Assembly (NCBI RefSeq): GCF_014353015.1
Contig: NZ_CP060704.1
Span: 1,637,001 to 1,701,000, forward strand
DNA from: Chitinimonas koreensis
GTDB lineage: Bacteria > Pseudomonadota > Gammaproteobacteria > Burkholderiales > Chitinimonadaceae
DNA: 64,000 bases
Direction: 5' to 3'
In this document: piece by piece, positions 1-9,265 of the stretch
Layout: each line of letters begins with the position of its first letter
How positions within the stretch are numbered: position 1 is the stretch's first letter
Program-made: the position numbers and the translations under genes
Notes under the pieces: generated by a model
Told to the model about the DNA's origin: nothing
Database searches by the model: none
Seen by the model: only the letters and a program-made list of their open reading frames with translations

Positions 1-728
1 GCCGGTTCGGACACGGCGGCCAGGTCGGGGTCGGCATAGAGGCCGGGCAGCTCGATGCGGTCGCGCAGGTAGTCGAGGAAGGCGCCGCCGAGCTCCTGCG
101 CGGTCGGCGCGCGGAAGCCGACCGACCAGGTCATGCCGGCCTCGAGCGCCACGCCCTCGTGGGCGTAGCGCGGCGGCAGGTAGAGCATGTCGCCGTGCTC
201 GAGCTCCCATTCCTGCTCGGGCACGAAGCGCTCGAGGATCTTCAGCGGCGCGCCGTCGACCAGCTCGAGGTCGTCCTGTGACGAGATGCGCCAGCGCTTC
301 CTGCCACCGACCTGCAGCAGGAACACGTCGTAGCTGTCGAAATGCGGGCCGACGCCGCCGCCGGCCGGCGCGTAGCTGATCATCAGGTCGTCCAGCCGCA
401 CTTGCGGGATGAAGTCGAAGCGGTACAGCAGCTCGGCGCAGAAGGCCTGGTGGTGGTTCATGTTCTGCACCAGCACGGTCCAGTCGCTGGCGGCCAGCTT
501 CTTGAAGCGCGAGGGGCGGAACGGACCCGACTCGCACGACCACTTGCCGTTGCGAAGCTCGACCAGGCGCGATTCGACATCGTCGCGGCCGGCCAGCGCG
601 ACCAGCTCGTCGAGCCCGGGCAGCCAGTCGAATTGCGTCACCGCCTGGCGGATCAGCAGTGGTTTTTTTTGCCAGTAATCGGCCAGGAATTGCTCGGCCG
701 TCAGATTGCCAAGGGGCGGATTGGGCAT
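1..728 (-). CDS. roxA: RoxA-like ribosomal protein uL16 3-hydroxylase, 3' end cut by window edge
   Basis: This is a JmjC/cupin-fold Fe(II)- and 2-oxoglutarate-dependent oxygenase of the YcfD/RoxA family, whose E. coli member hydroxylates an arginine of ribosomal protein uL16. Translating the minus strand from the ATG at 728 gives 242 uninterrupted residues before the edge. The start reads MPNPPLGNLTAEQFLADYW. The iron-binding motif HFD lies at residues 129-131 (in GPHFDSYDVF) and the distal His at about 190 (in PPRYAHEGV). Both positions agree closely with E. coli YcfD. A run of eight A/T bases near 661-668 is read correctly through as QKKPLL, so this frame is intact. It is divergent from the peroxiredoxin gene, with about 115 bp between the starts. 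The C-terminal winged-helix part lies outside the window. The family call is firm; the substrate is inferred from the family. Confidence 0.88.
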   Translation of the reverse strand, partial: MPNPPLGNLTAEQFLADYWQKKPLLIRQAVTQFDWLPGLDELVALAGRDDVESRLVELRNGKWSCESGPFRPSRFKKLAASDWTVLVQNMNHHQAFCAELLYRFDFIPQVRLDDLMISYAPAGGGVGPHFDSYDVFLLQVGGRKRWRISSQDDLELVDGAPLKILERFVPEQEWELEHGDMLYLPPRYAHEGVALEAGMTWSVGFRAPTAQELGGAFLDYLRDRIELPGLYADPDLAAVSEP

Positions 729-844
729 ATGCGCTATATAGGGGAAGAGGTCAGCTGGCCCGAATTATCTCATCCGATGCCGGAGCCTGCAGCACGGCGG
801 CCGGCAGCGGGTCCGACCGAGCCCAACCACCCGGAGGTGCATCT

Positions 845-1315
845 ATGCTGGAACCCGGCCATCCCGCGCCCGACTTCGAGCTGCCCGACGCCGCGATGGA
901 CATGGTGAAGCTGTCCGACTACCGCGGCGCCAAGACGGTAGTGCTGTACTTCTATCATCGCGACGACGATCCGGGCTGTACCCGCGAGGCGATCGAGTTC
1001 TCCGACCTGGCCGACCGCTTCGAGCGCTCCAACACGGTGGTGCTCGGCGTGAGCCTCGACGATCCGTTCTGCCACGAGGCGTTCCGCGACAAGCACGGCC
1101 TCTTGGTGCGCCTGCTGTCCGATTCCGAAACCGACGTGTCGCGCCGCTATCACACGCTCAGGGAGCTGGAGCGCGACGGCGTGGTAAAATTCGGCACGAT
1201 CCGCTCGACCTTCATCGTCGATCGCGCCGGCACCCTGCGGCACACGCTGTACAACGTCACGCCGCGCGGCCACGCCGCAGATGTACTCAAGCTCATTCAA
1301 CAACTTGACGCCTAG
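845..1315 (+). CDS. PrxQ/BCP-type thioredoxin-dependent peroxiredoxin
   Basis: The 156-residue cytosolic protein begins MLEPGHPAPDFELPD, the usual AhpC/TSA opening, and reduces peroxides with a peroxidatic Cys45 in DDPGCTREAIEF. The start at 845 is chosen because GGAGGTG lies about 5 bases upstream and the family begins here; an upstream in-frame extension is low-complexity. Most PrxQ proteins carry a resolving Cys five residues after the peroxidatic one. Here that position (50) is Ile. The only other Cys noted is in DDPFCHEAF, so the enzyme may work by a 1-Cys or a non-standard 2-Cys mechanism. It is followed 28 bases later by slyD and probably co-transcribed with it. Confidence 0.88.
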   Translation: MLEPGHPAPDFELPDAAMDMVKLSDYRGAKTVVLYFYHRDDDPGCTREAIEFSDLADRFERSNTVVLGVSLDDPFCHEAFRDKHGLLVRLLSDSETDVSRRYHTLRELERDGVVKFGTIRSTFIVDRAGTLRHTLYNVTPRGHAADVLKLIQQLDA

Positions 1316-1343
1316 CGCGGCGTCTCCCGAGGAATCCCCCAGC

Positions 1344-1829
1344 ATGGAAATCGTCAAGAACACGGTCGTCTCGCTCCAGTACAAGATGTACGACTCGGAG
1401 GGCGAGCTGCTCGACCAGACCGAGGCCGACGAGCCCATGGTCTACCTGCACGGCGGCTACGACGGCATCTTCCCGGTGGTCGAGGAAGCGCTGCACGGCA
1501 AGAAGACCGGCGACTCGGTCGACGTGACGATGGAACCGGACGACGCCTTCGGCGAATACGACGCCGAGCTGGTCCGCATCGAGCCGCGCGACGTGTTCCC
1601 CGAGGAGATCGAGGTCGGCATGATGTTCGAGGCCGACGATCCGGAAAGCGGCGACGTGATGCTGTTCACCATCACCGAGATCGAAGACGGCAAGGTCGTG
1701 GTCGACGGCAACCACCCGCTGGCCGGCAAGCGCATCCGCTTCGCCGCCACCATCGACGAAGTGCGCCCGGCCTCGGCCGAGGAACTCGAACACGGCCACG
1801 TGCACGGCGAGCACGGCCACCATCACTGA
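1344..1829 (+). CDS. slyD: SlyD-type FKBP peptidyl-prolyl cis-trans isomerase
   Basis: The 161-residue cytosolic FKBP-fold isomerase/chaperone starts MEIVKNTVVSLQYKMYDSEG. The FKBP domain is split by an insert-in-flap chaperone domain around residues 70-120 (EPRDVFPEEIEVGMMFEA region), as in SlyD. The C-terminus is His-rich (HGHVHGEHGHHH), which in SlyD binds nickel and other metals. The start at 1344 follows a GAGGA Shine-Dalgarno about 10 bases upstream. A strong intrinsic terminator follows immediately, so the peroxiredoxin and slyD form a two-gene unit. Confidence 0.92.
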   Translation: MEIVKNTVVSLQYKMYDSEGELLDQTEADEPMVYLHGGYDGIFPVVEEALHGKKTGDSVDVTMEPDDAFGEYDAELVRIEPRDVFPEEIEVGMMFEADDPESGDVMLFTITEIEDGKVVVDGNHPLAGKRIRFAATIDEVRPASAEELEHGHVHGEHGHHH

Positions 1830-1851
1830 TCCGGCCGCGCCATTCCCGCCT

Positions 1852-1885
1852 CGGCGGCATCCTCGCGATGCCGCCGTCGTTTTTT
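1852..1885 (+). terminator. Rho-independent terminator after slyD
   Basis: A perfect 10-bp stem (CGGCGGCATC at 1852-1861 with GATGCCGCCG at 1867-1876) closes a 5-base CTCGC loop. It is followed by TCG and six T residues. It separates slyD from the cco leader. Confidence 0.9.
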
Positions 1886-2492
1886 CCGGGAGGGCGCGAC
1901 GGGTCGATCGCCGCAGGCGCGCCGGGCCGTTCGGTCCCGGCGCCGCCGACGGCGGAACGCAGGCGGTTCGGCGCGCGATCGAGGCGCTGTCAACCGGGCT
2001 GGCGGATGCCGCGTTATAGCGGCCTTCGACAGCCGGAAACGGGCTGCTCCGGATACCGTCTTGTGCGGTTGGGAATCGTTCCCAGGATATATGCCGTTTT
2101 CCCGTATGCCAGTCTGGACGCGGCTTCCAGAGCAATTGCTCAATTGCCCGCAGTTCGGTCAGGCGCTAGAATTGCTGCTTTGCAGCAGACTCGATTCAAG
2201 AGCAAGAATTCGGCGCAGCCATGCGCGACGACCACCGGTTCCCGGTTTCGTTCGCAGACCTGGTTGACGCACATCAACAAGGGCCGCCGGCCGCCAGCGT
2301 AATCTCGGCACCGAGTGTTCTAGCCCGATCCTGTCCCGTTGCTATCGAACATTCGGCGCGCTGCCCGAGGGGGAGCGGTGTGTCACGGCTTCTTGCGACT
2401 TTTTGTCGCGGGAGGTGTGCGGCCTTTGAGCCGCTGCCTGCGGCATGCTGCGGGCCCAAAGCGGATTTTTTTGCGTTCTTCGGAGACTTCCC
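1886..2492 (+). other. 607-bp non-coding leader ahead of the cbb3 oxidase operon
   Basis: I see no credible gene here. It contains an FNR/ANR-like site at 2264-2277, a short palindrome TGGGAA-TCG-TTCCCA at 2070-2084, and a small hairpin GCGAC-TTTTT-GTCGC at about 2394-2408. The ccoN ribosome-binding sequence CGGAGA lies at 2481-2486. If transcription starts near 2312, the cco mRNA would have an untranslated leader of about 180 bases. Confidence 0.6.
2264..2277 (+). promoter_or_regulatory. FNR/ANR-type oxygen-responsive site upstream of ccoN
   Basis: TTGAC-GCAC-ATCAA matches the FNR/ANR consensus TTGAT-N4-ATCAA at 9 of 10 defined bases. Its centre (2270.5) would place a class II start near 2312. 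The sequence TAATCT at 2300-2305 is a passable -10 for that start. cbb3 oxidase operons are classic FNR/ANR targets, so the context supports the call. The exact start site is inference. Confidence 0.65.
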
Positions 2493-3944
2493 ATGCAAGC
2501 CAACCCTGCGCTTGTCGAGCAGACCGGGGCGGAGACCTTCAACTACCGGGTGGTGCGGCAGTTCAGCATCATGACGGTGGTGTGGGGCATCGTCGGCATG
2601 CTGGTCGGCGTGATCATCGCCGCCCAGATGGCCTGGCCCGAGCTCAACTACGGCCCGTACTTCCACTTCGGCCGGCTGCGCCCGCTGCACACCAACGCGG
2701 TGATCTTCGCCTTCGGCGGCTGCGCGCTGTTCGCCACTTCCTACTACGTGGTCCAGCGCACCTGCGGCGTCCGGCTGATCTCGGACAAGCTGGCGGCCTT
2801 CACCTTCTGGGGCTGGCAGGTGGTGATCCTGCTGGCGGCCATCACGCTGCCCTTGGGCTACACCAGCGGCAAGGAATACGCCGAACTCGAATGGCCGATC
2901 GACATCCTGATCACCATCGTCTGGGTGGCCTATGCCGTGGTGTTCTTCGGCACCATCGCCAAGCGCAAGCAGAAGCACATCTACGTGGCCAACTGGTTCT
3001 ACGGCGCCTTCATCCTGGCCGTCGCGCTGCTGCATATCGTCAACAGCATGGAAGTGCCGGTCAGCTTCTGGAAGTCGTACTCGGCCTACTCCGGCGCGGT
3101 CGACGCGATGGTGCAGTGGTGGTACGGCCACAACGCGGTGGGCTTCTTCCTGACCGCGGCCTTCCTCGGGATGATGTACTACTTCGTGCCCAAGCAGGCC
3201 GGCCGCCCGGTCTACTCCTACCGGCTCTCGGTGGTGCACTTCTGGGCGCTGGTGTTCACCTATATGTGGGCCGGCCCGCACCATCTGCACTACACCGCGC
3301 TGCCGGACTGGACCCAGTCGCTGGGCATGGTGTTCTCGCTGATCCTGCTGGCGCCGAGCTGGGGCGGCATGATCAACGGCATCATGACCCTGTCGGGCGC
3401 CTGGCATAAGCTGCGCACCGATCCGATCCTGAAGTTCCTGGTGACCGCGCTGTCGTTCTACGGCATGTCGACCTTCGAAGGTCCGATGATGTCGATCAAG
3501 ACCGTCAACGCGCTGTCGCACTACACCGACTGGACCATCGGCCACGTGCACTCGGGTGCGCTGGGCTGGGTGGCGATGATCTCGATCGGCTCGATCTACT
3601 ACCTGATCCCGCGCCTGTTCAACCGCGAGAAGATGTACTCGGTGCCGCTGATCGAGGCGCACTTCTGGATCGCCACGCTGGGCGTGGTGCTCTACATCGC
3701 CGCGATGTGGATCGCCGGCGTGACCCAGGGCCTGATGTGGCGCGCCACCAACCCGGACGGCACGCTGACCTACGCCTTCATCGACAGCGTCAAGGCCAGC
3801 TACCCCTACTACATGATCCGCGTGCTCGGCGGCGCCATGTTCCTCGGCGGCATGTTCCTGATGGCCTACAACGTCGCCCGCACCATCATGCTGGGCCGCG
3901 CCGTCGACGCCCCGATCCCGACCGCCCAAGCGGCGCACGCCTGA
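2493..3944 (+). CDS. ccoN: cbb3-type cytochrome c oxidase subunit I
   Basis: This is the catalytic haem-copper subunit of the high-affinity cbb3 oxidase: 483 residues, about 12 membrane helices. Expected metal ligands are visible: His66 in RPLHTNAV (low-spin haem b), His213 in WWYGHNAVGF and His263/264 in GPHHLHY (CuB), and His351/353 in IGHVHSGALGW (haem ligands). The start at 2493 (MQANPALVEQTG) has CGGAGA seven bases upstream; an upstream in-frame ATG at 2445 only adds non-homologous residues. It is followed 17 bases later by ccoO. An FNR/ANR-like site lies about 220 bp upstream, fitting induction under low oxygen. Confidence 0.97.
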   Translation: MQANPALVEQTGAETFNYRVVRQFSIMTVVWGIVGMLVGVIIAAQMAWPELNYGPYFHFGRLRPLHTNAVIFAFGGCALFATSYYVVQRTCGVRLISDKLAAFTFWGWQVVILLAAITLPLGYTSGKEYAELEWPIDILITIVWVAYAVVFFGTIAKRKQKHIYVANWFYGAFILAVALLHIVNSMEVPVSFWKSYSAYSGAVDAMVQWWYGHNAVGFFLTAAFLGMMYYFVPKQAGRPVYSYRLSVVHFWALVFTYMWAGPHHLHYTALPDWTQSLGMVFSLILLAPSWGGMINGIMTLSGAWHKLRTDPILKFLVTALSFYGMSTFEGPMMSIKTVNALSHYTDWTIGHVHSGALGWVAMISIGSIYYLIPRLFNREKMYSVPLIEAHFWIATLGVVLYIAAMWIAGVTQGLMWRATNPDGTLTYAFIDSVKASYPYYMIRVLGGAMFLGGMFLMAYNVARTIMLGRAVDAPIPTAQAAHA

Positions 3945-3961
3945 ATCGAGGAGCCCGAGTC

Positions 3962-4576
3962 ATGGACAAGATCCAACACCTGATCGAAGAACACGTCGGC
4001 TATCTGATCGGCTTCACGCTGGCCATCATCAGCGTCGCCATGCTGGTCGAGATCCTGCCGCTGATGTTCTCCAAGTCGACCACCCAGCCGATCCCGGGCG
4101 TGAAGCCCTATACCGCGCTGCAACTGGCCGGCCGCGACGTCTACATCCGCGAGGGCTGCTACAACTGCCACTCGCAGATGATCCGGCCGTTCCGCGCCGA
4201 GACCGAGCGCTACGGCCACTACTCGGTCGCCGGCGAGTCGGTCTACGACCACCCGTTCCAGTGGGGCTCCAAGCGCACCGGGCCCGACCTGGCGCGCGTC
4301 GGCGGCCGCTACTCGGACGAATGGCACTTCGTGCACCTGATGAACCCGCGCGACACCACGCCCGAGTCGAACATGCCGGCCTTCCCCTGGCTCGCCGCCG
4401 GCAAGCTCGATCCCAAGCGGGTGCAGGCCAGCATGACCGCGCTCACCAAGGTCGGCGTGCCCTATACGAAGGACGAGATCGCCAAGGCGCCCGAGGAGGT
4501 CGAGGGCAAGACCGAGATGGACGCGGTGATCGCCTACCTGCAGGGCCTGGGCCTCGCGCTCAAGGGCATCCGCTGA
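3962..4576 (+). CDS. ccoO: cbb3-type cytochrome c oxidase subunit II (mono-haem cytochrome c)
   Basis: The 204-residue subunit has an N-terminal membrane anchor (about residues 12-35) and a periplasmic c-type cytochrome domain. The haem-binding site is CYNCH at 66-70 in EGCYNCHSQMIRPF, a family hallmark. It passes electrons to CcoN. It sits between ccoN and the broken ccoQ. The ATG at 3962 is preceded by GAGGAGCC. Confidence 0.97.
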   Translation: MDKIQHLIEEHVGYLIGFTLAIISVAMLVEILPLMFSKSTTQPIPGVKPYTALQLAGRDVYIREGCYNCHSQMIRPFRAETERYGHYSVAGESVYDHPFQWGSKRTGPDLARVGGRYSDEWHFVHLMNPRDTTPESNMPAFPWLAAGKLDPKRVQASMTALTKVGVPYTKDEIAKAPEEVEGKTEMDAVIAYLQGLGLALKGIR

Positions 4577-4685
4577 GGCGGGCGCCGGATGGATCCGCGG
4601 CCGGGCTGCGCGCCCGGCGGCGGGGTCGGGCACCGGCCCGGCCTACCGATTCGCATAGCTGATTGCAGCTAATCAAGGAGCTGTC

Positions 4686-4849
4686 ATGGACATCAATCTC
4701 TTCCGCCAGGCGATCACCGTGGCCGGCCTCGTCTGCTTCGTCGCCATCGCCCTGTGGGCCTGGGCAAGCCGGCGGCGCGCCGATTCGAAGAGGCGTCCAT
4801 GCAGCCGATCAACGACGACGACCTGCCCTCGCCGACCGATCGCGGTTGA
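4686..4849 (+). pseudogene. ccoQ: cbb3 oxidase subunit CcoQ, reading frame broken by one missing base
   Basis: The gene starts with a normal CcoQ N-terminus (MDINLFRQAITVAGLVCF) and single membrane helix ending in WAWASRR, after the Shine-Dalgarno AAGGAG. The expected acidic tail (FEEASMQPINDDDLP) is present but in the -1 frame from about 4770-4785, inside the GC-rich run around GGCGGCGCGCC. It ends with TGA at 4847-4849. Adding one base gives a 54-residue protein of normal CcoQ size. Read as given, the first frame runs on to 4874 with a nonsense tail overlapping ccoP. A sequencing or assembly deletion is more likely than decay, because the other cco genes are intact and seven other genes here show the same kind of break. 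Confidence 0.8.
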
Positions 4850-4866
4850 GGGTGTTGGAGCGAAAC

Positions 4867-5796
4867 ATGACTGATTTCTTCAGCCAATTCTGGGCCTGGT
4901 GGGTGGCCGGCATCGTGGTGCTGTCGTTCGCCTGGCTGGGCTACCTGCTCAGATCGCAGAGCGTGGTGAAGCTGCCCAAGGGCGAACAGGTGAAGGTGAC
5001 CGGCCACAAGTGGGACGGCGACCTCGAGGAGTACAACAACCCGCTGCCGCGCTGGTGGATGGGGCTGTTCTACCTGACCATCGTGTTCGGCGTCGGCTAC
5101 CTGGTGTTCTATCCGGGCGTCTGGGCCGGCACCAAGAAGTGGACCAAGGTGAGCCAGTACGAGCAGGAATCGGCCGCCAAGGAAGCGGCGATCAAGCCCT
5201 TGTACGACAAGTACATCAAGGTCGACATCGCGACGCTGTCCAAGGACGAGGAGGCGCGCAAGTCGGGCCAGAGCCTGTTCCTGACCTACTGCATGCAGTG
5301 CCACGGCTCGGACGCGCGCGGCGCCAAGGGCTTCCCCAACCTGACCGACGGCGACTGGCTGTACGGCGGCACGCCGGACAAGATCGTCGAGACCATCAGC
5401 CAGGGGCGCGGCGGCCAGATGCCGGCCTTCGGCGCGGCCTTCGGCGAGGAAAAGGTGAAGGACGTCGCCAACTACGTGCTCAAGCTGGCCAGCCGCGACT
5501 ACGACGCGGTGCGCGCCGGCCGCGGCGAGGCGACCTTCAAGCAGGTCTGCGTGGCCTGCCATCAGGCCGACGGCAAGGGCAGCCAGGCGCTCGGCGCACC
5601 CAACCTGACCGACAAGGTCTGGCTCTACGGCGGCTCGGAACGCACCATCATCGAGACCATCACCAACGGCCGCAAGAACCGCATGCCGGCCTGGCAGGAC
5701 GCGCTGGGCGAGGGCAAGGTCCACCTGCTGGCGGCCTATGTCTACGGCTTCTCGCACAAGGCCGAAGCGGGCGGCGAGACCGCTGCCGCGCAGTAG
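4867..5796 (+). CDS. ccoP: cbb3-type cytochrome c oxidase subunit III (di-haem)
   Basis: The 309-residue subunit has two N-terminal membrane helices (about 8-28 and 63-83) and two periplasmic cytochrome c domains. The haem sites are CMQCH (142-146) and CVACH (228-232). It accepts electrons from soluble or membrane cytochromes and hands them to CcoO. The start at 4867 (MTDFFSQFWAWWVAG) follows GGAGCG and matches the family; an upstream in-frame ATG at 4663 would run back through ccoQ. It is the last structural oxidase gene; ccoG follows after 228 bp. Confidence 0.97.
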   Translation: MTDFFSQFWAWWVAGIVVLSFAWLGYLLRSQSVVKLPKGEQVKVTGHKWDGDLEEYNNPLPRWWMGLFYLTIVFGVGYLVFYPGVWAGTKKWTKVSQYEQESAAKEAAIKPLYDKYIKVDIATLSKDEEARKSGQSLFLTYCMQCHGSDARGAKGFPNLTDGDWLYGGTPDKIVETISQGRGGQMPAFGAAFGEEKVKDVANYVLKLASRDYDAVRAGRGEATFKQVCVACHQADGKGSQALGAPNLTDKVWLYGGSERTIIETITNGRKNRMPAWQDALGEGKVHLLAAYVYGFSHKAEAGGETAAAQ

Positions 5797-5880
5797 GCAC
5801 GCGGGCCGCGACGCCATGTCGCAGGGCGGCGGCGCAGGCGGATGGGACAATCCGCCTCGCTGTCGCCACTCGAACAACAG

Positions 5881-5898
5881 CGGCTCCAGCCGCGAATG
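5881..5898. repeat. Partial copy of REP-like palindrome (family A)
   Basis: CGGCTCCAGCCGCGAATG in the ccoP-ccoG spacer resembles one arm of the palindromic element seen complete at 8292-8354 and 17377-17447. A short stem CCCG-TCCTG-CGGG followed by TTTT at about 5984-6000 could be a weak terminator in the same 228-bp gap. Confidence 0.45.
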
Positions 5899-6024
5899 CG
5901 CTGGCTCCGCCGGCCTCGCGCCTGGGGCCGCTGCCACGTCCGGGCCGCCCTCGCGGGGCCGGTTCCGCGGCGTCTGCCGAAAGCCCGTCCTGCGGGTTTT
6001 CGAGAGACGATCCGAAAGCTTCCC

Positions 6025-7476
<1,452 letters not shown>

Positions 7477-7595
7477 GCGTGCCTCGGTGGTGTAGTTCCA
7501 TCGTGGGTGATCGATCGGCAGTCCAGGCGTCCGGCAAAGCCGGACGCTCGCCTGCAGCGCAGGCGGGGGCGACGGCGCTCCCTGATTTATTCCGA

Positions 7596-7674
7596 CTCCC
7601 CCGCCCTCGCCGCCCCGGGGCCCCGCAAAGGCGGAGACTTTGTGGGGTGGTCCAGAGGGGCCTCGCTGCGCTCG
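7596..7674. repeat. Dispersed intergenic repeat, copy 1 (blocks A and B)
   Basis: The 272-bp ccoG-fixH spacer carries a 19-bp block (CTCCCCCGCCCTCGCCGCC, 7596-7614) and an 18-bp block (7657-7674). Both recur in inverted orientation in the rpmE2-rho spacer: 24858-24876 exact and 24834-24851 with 17/18 identity. The blocks keep the same relative order in both places. No gene is visible in the spacer. Confidence 0.55.
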
Positions 7675-7748
7675 TCGCGTATCTGGATCGGGTCTGGCGT
7701 GTGTTCGGGGGAGGGGGGCAACCCTTTTCATTTGCAGGATAGCTTCGC

Positions 7749-8249
7749 ATGTCCAATCCCAACGCCTGGTATCGCCAACCGGTGATCTGGCTGTTCCTCA
7801 CCTTGCTGATCGTCACCGTGGCGGCCTGCTTCGCCCTGATCGGCGTGGCGATCCGCAGCGACGACGGCCTGGTCGCCGACGACTATTACAAGCGCGGCAA
7901 CGAGATCGGCCTGGAGATCCACCGCGACCGCCAGGCCGTCGCGCTCGGGCTGTCGGCCCAGTTGCTGGTCGGCGACGACGGCAAGAGCGTGCGCGTGCTG
8001 CTGATGCCGCCGTCGGCCGAGGCCAAGACCGTGGTGCTGCGGCTGGCCCACCCGACCCGTGCCGGCCTCGACCGCGTGCTCACGCTGCATCCGGCCGCCG
8101 ACGACATGCTGGTCGCCGCGCTCGACGCGCCGCTGCCCGAACAGCGCTGGCTGGTGCAGATCGAGGACGGCCAGAACAGCTGGCGGCTGCGCGGCGAAAG
8201 CCGCCTGGGGCCGGGCGCGGCGCTGACCCTGAAGCCGCAGCAGCCTTGA
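7749..8249 (+). CDS. fixH: FixH family cbb3 oxidase assembly protein
   Basis: The 166-residue protein has one N-terminal membrane helix (about 13-33, VIWLFLTLLIVTVAACFALI) and a periplasmic FixH domain. The family motif DDYYKRGNE is near residues 43-51. FixH/CcoH is needed for stable assembly of cbb3 oxidase. It follows ccoG by 272 bp that include a dispersed repeat. The copper ATPase gene ccoI/fixI and ccoS, which often come next, are not in the window. Confidence 0.9.
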   Translation: MSNPNAWYRQPVIWLFLTLLIVTVAACFALIGVAIRSDDGLVADDYYKRGNEIGLEIHRDRQAVALGLSAQLLVGDDGKSVRVLLMPPSAEAKTVVLRLAHPTRAGLDRVLTLHPAADDMLVAALDAPLPEQRWLVQIEDGQNSWRLRGESRLGPGAALTLKPQQP

Positions 8250-8291
8250 TCGCATGATGGCCGGCCTGTTCCGCCATCGGCTGAGGCACTT

Positions 8292-8354
8292 GTAGGAGCG
8301 GCTTTAGCCGCGAATGGTACAGGCTGAACCCGTTCGCGGCTAAGCCGCTCCTAC
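8292..8354. repeat. REP-like palindromic element (family A), complete
   Basis: The left arm GTAGGAGCGGCTTTAGCCGC (from 8292) and a right arm ending at 8354 (TTCGCGGCTAAGCCGCTCCT then AC) form an inverted repeat of about 22 bp around an 18-base centre. Each arm also contains its own short palindrome. The element lies between the 3' ends of fixH and the minus-strand hydrolase gene, and supplies the stop codon of the latter. Confidence 0.85.
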
Positions 8355-9265
8355 CGGGAAGCTGCCGATGATTGGCTTCCATCGCCTGGGCAGGCAGCCC
8401 CGGCCGCCTGCTTCGGTTCGTCGACCCAGTCCGGGTAGTAGCCGAGTTCATCCTGCACCGCCGCGTCGTGCGCCGGCACGATCGTCAACCCCGGCTCGGC
8501 CGCCAGCTGCGACAGCCGGGCGATCTGCCGCGCGGTCGCGTCGGCATCGTCGTCGGCCAACTGGCGCGCCAGCCATGATTTGCCGCGCGCGCCGTCCAGC
8601 GCGGCGCGCTGCCACACCGTATCGCCGACGAAGAACAGCGTGCGGCCCGAGCCCAGCCGGGCGAACAGGCCGACCGCGCCCGGCGTGTGGCCCGGCATCG
8701 GCACCAGTACCGCGCTGCCGTCGCCGTACAGGTCGAGGCTGGCCGGGTAGCCGCGGTAGGCCGGGCCGTCGAGCGCATAGGTCTTCCAGCGGATCGCCGG
8801 GTCGCCGACCTGCGAGGGCAGCACCACCGGCGGCTTGGCCTGCTGCACGAAGCTGCGCTCGGCCGCGGTCAGCCAGACCTCGGCGGCCGGGAAATCGGCC
8901 AGCGCGCTGGCATGGTCCCAATGCCCGTGCGACAGGATCAGCCGCGGGATCGGCCGGCCGGCCAACTGGTCGGCCGCCGCGCAGATCGGACCGAAGCGGA
9001 AGAAGGGCTTGGCCCACCACGGCATGTCGGCGGCGACCTGCTCCGGCGCCTTGCGGCCCAGCCCGCCGTCGAACAGGAAATCGCCGGCCGGGTGCGACAC
9101 CAGCACCGCGGTATGGTTGAGCTTCAGGCGATCCCAGGCGCCGCCGCTCACCGTCAGCGCCTGCCAGCTGTCGGCCTCGGCCGTCTTCACCAGCGCCACC
9201 CGCACGTCGGCCGCCTGCGCCGCCAGGCCGGCCAGCAAGGCCAGTGCCGCAATCCCTCTCTTCAT
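8351..9265 (-). CDS. Secreted metallo-beta-lactamase-fold hydrolase
   Basis: The 304-residue protein has a cleavable signal peptide (MKRGIAALALLAGLAAQA) and an MBL-fold domain. The zinc motif HGHWDH (in LILSHGHWDHASAL), a downstream His in PMPGHTPG, an Asp in FVGDT and a final His in VPAHDAA are visible. The layout resembles quorum-quenching-lactonase-like and related MBL hydrolases, but the substrate cannot be told. Its ATG overlaps the TGA of the tetR gene by four bases (ATGA), so the two are translationally coupled. The stop codon TAG lies within a REP-like element, suggesting the last residues were shaped by the repeat insertion. A longer reading through to 9964 is a frame artefact. Confidence 0.82.
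   Translation of the reverse strand: MKRGIAALALLAGLAAQAADVRVALVKTAEADSWQALTVSGGAWDRLKLNHTAVLVSHPAGDFLFDGGLGRKAPEQVAADMPWWAKPFFRFGPICAAADQLAGRPIPRLILSHGHWDHASALADFPAAEVWLTAAERSFVQQAKPPVVLPSQVGDPAIRWKTYALDGPAYRGYPASLDLYGDGSAVLVPMPGHTPGAVGLFARLGSGRTLFFVGDTVWQRAALDGARGKSWLARQLADDDADATARQIARLSQLAAEPGLTIVPAHDAAVQDELGYYPDWVDEPKQAAGAACPGDGSQSSAASR

Noticed and set aside
4663..4866. A longer CcoP starting at 4663
   Set aside because: The added residues are an out-of-frame reading of ccoQ. The ATG at 4867 has its own GGAG and matches the family start.
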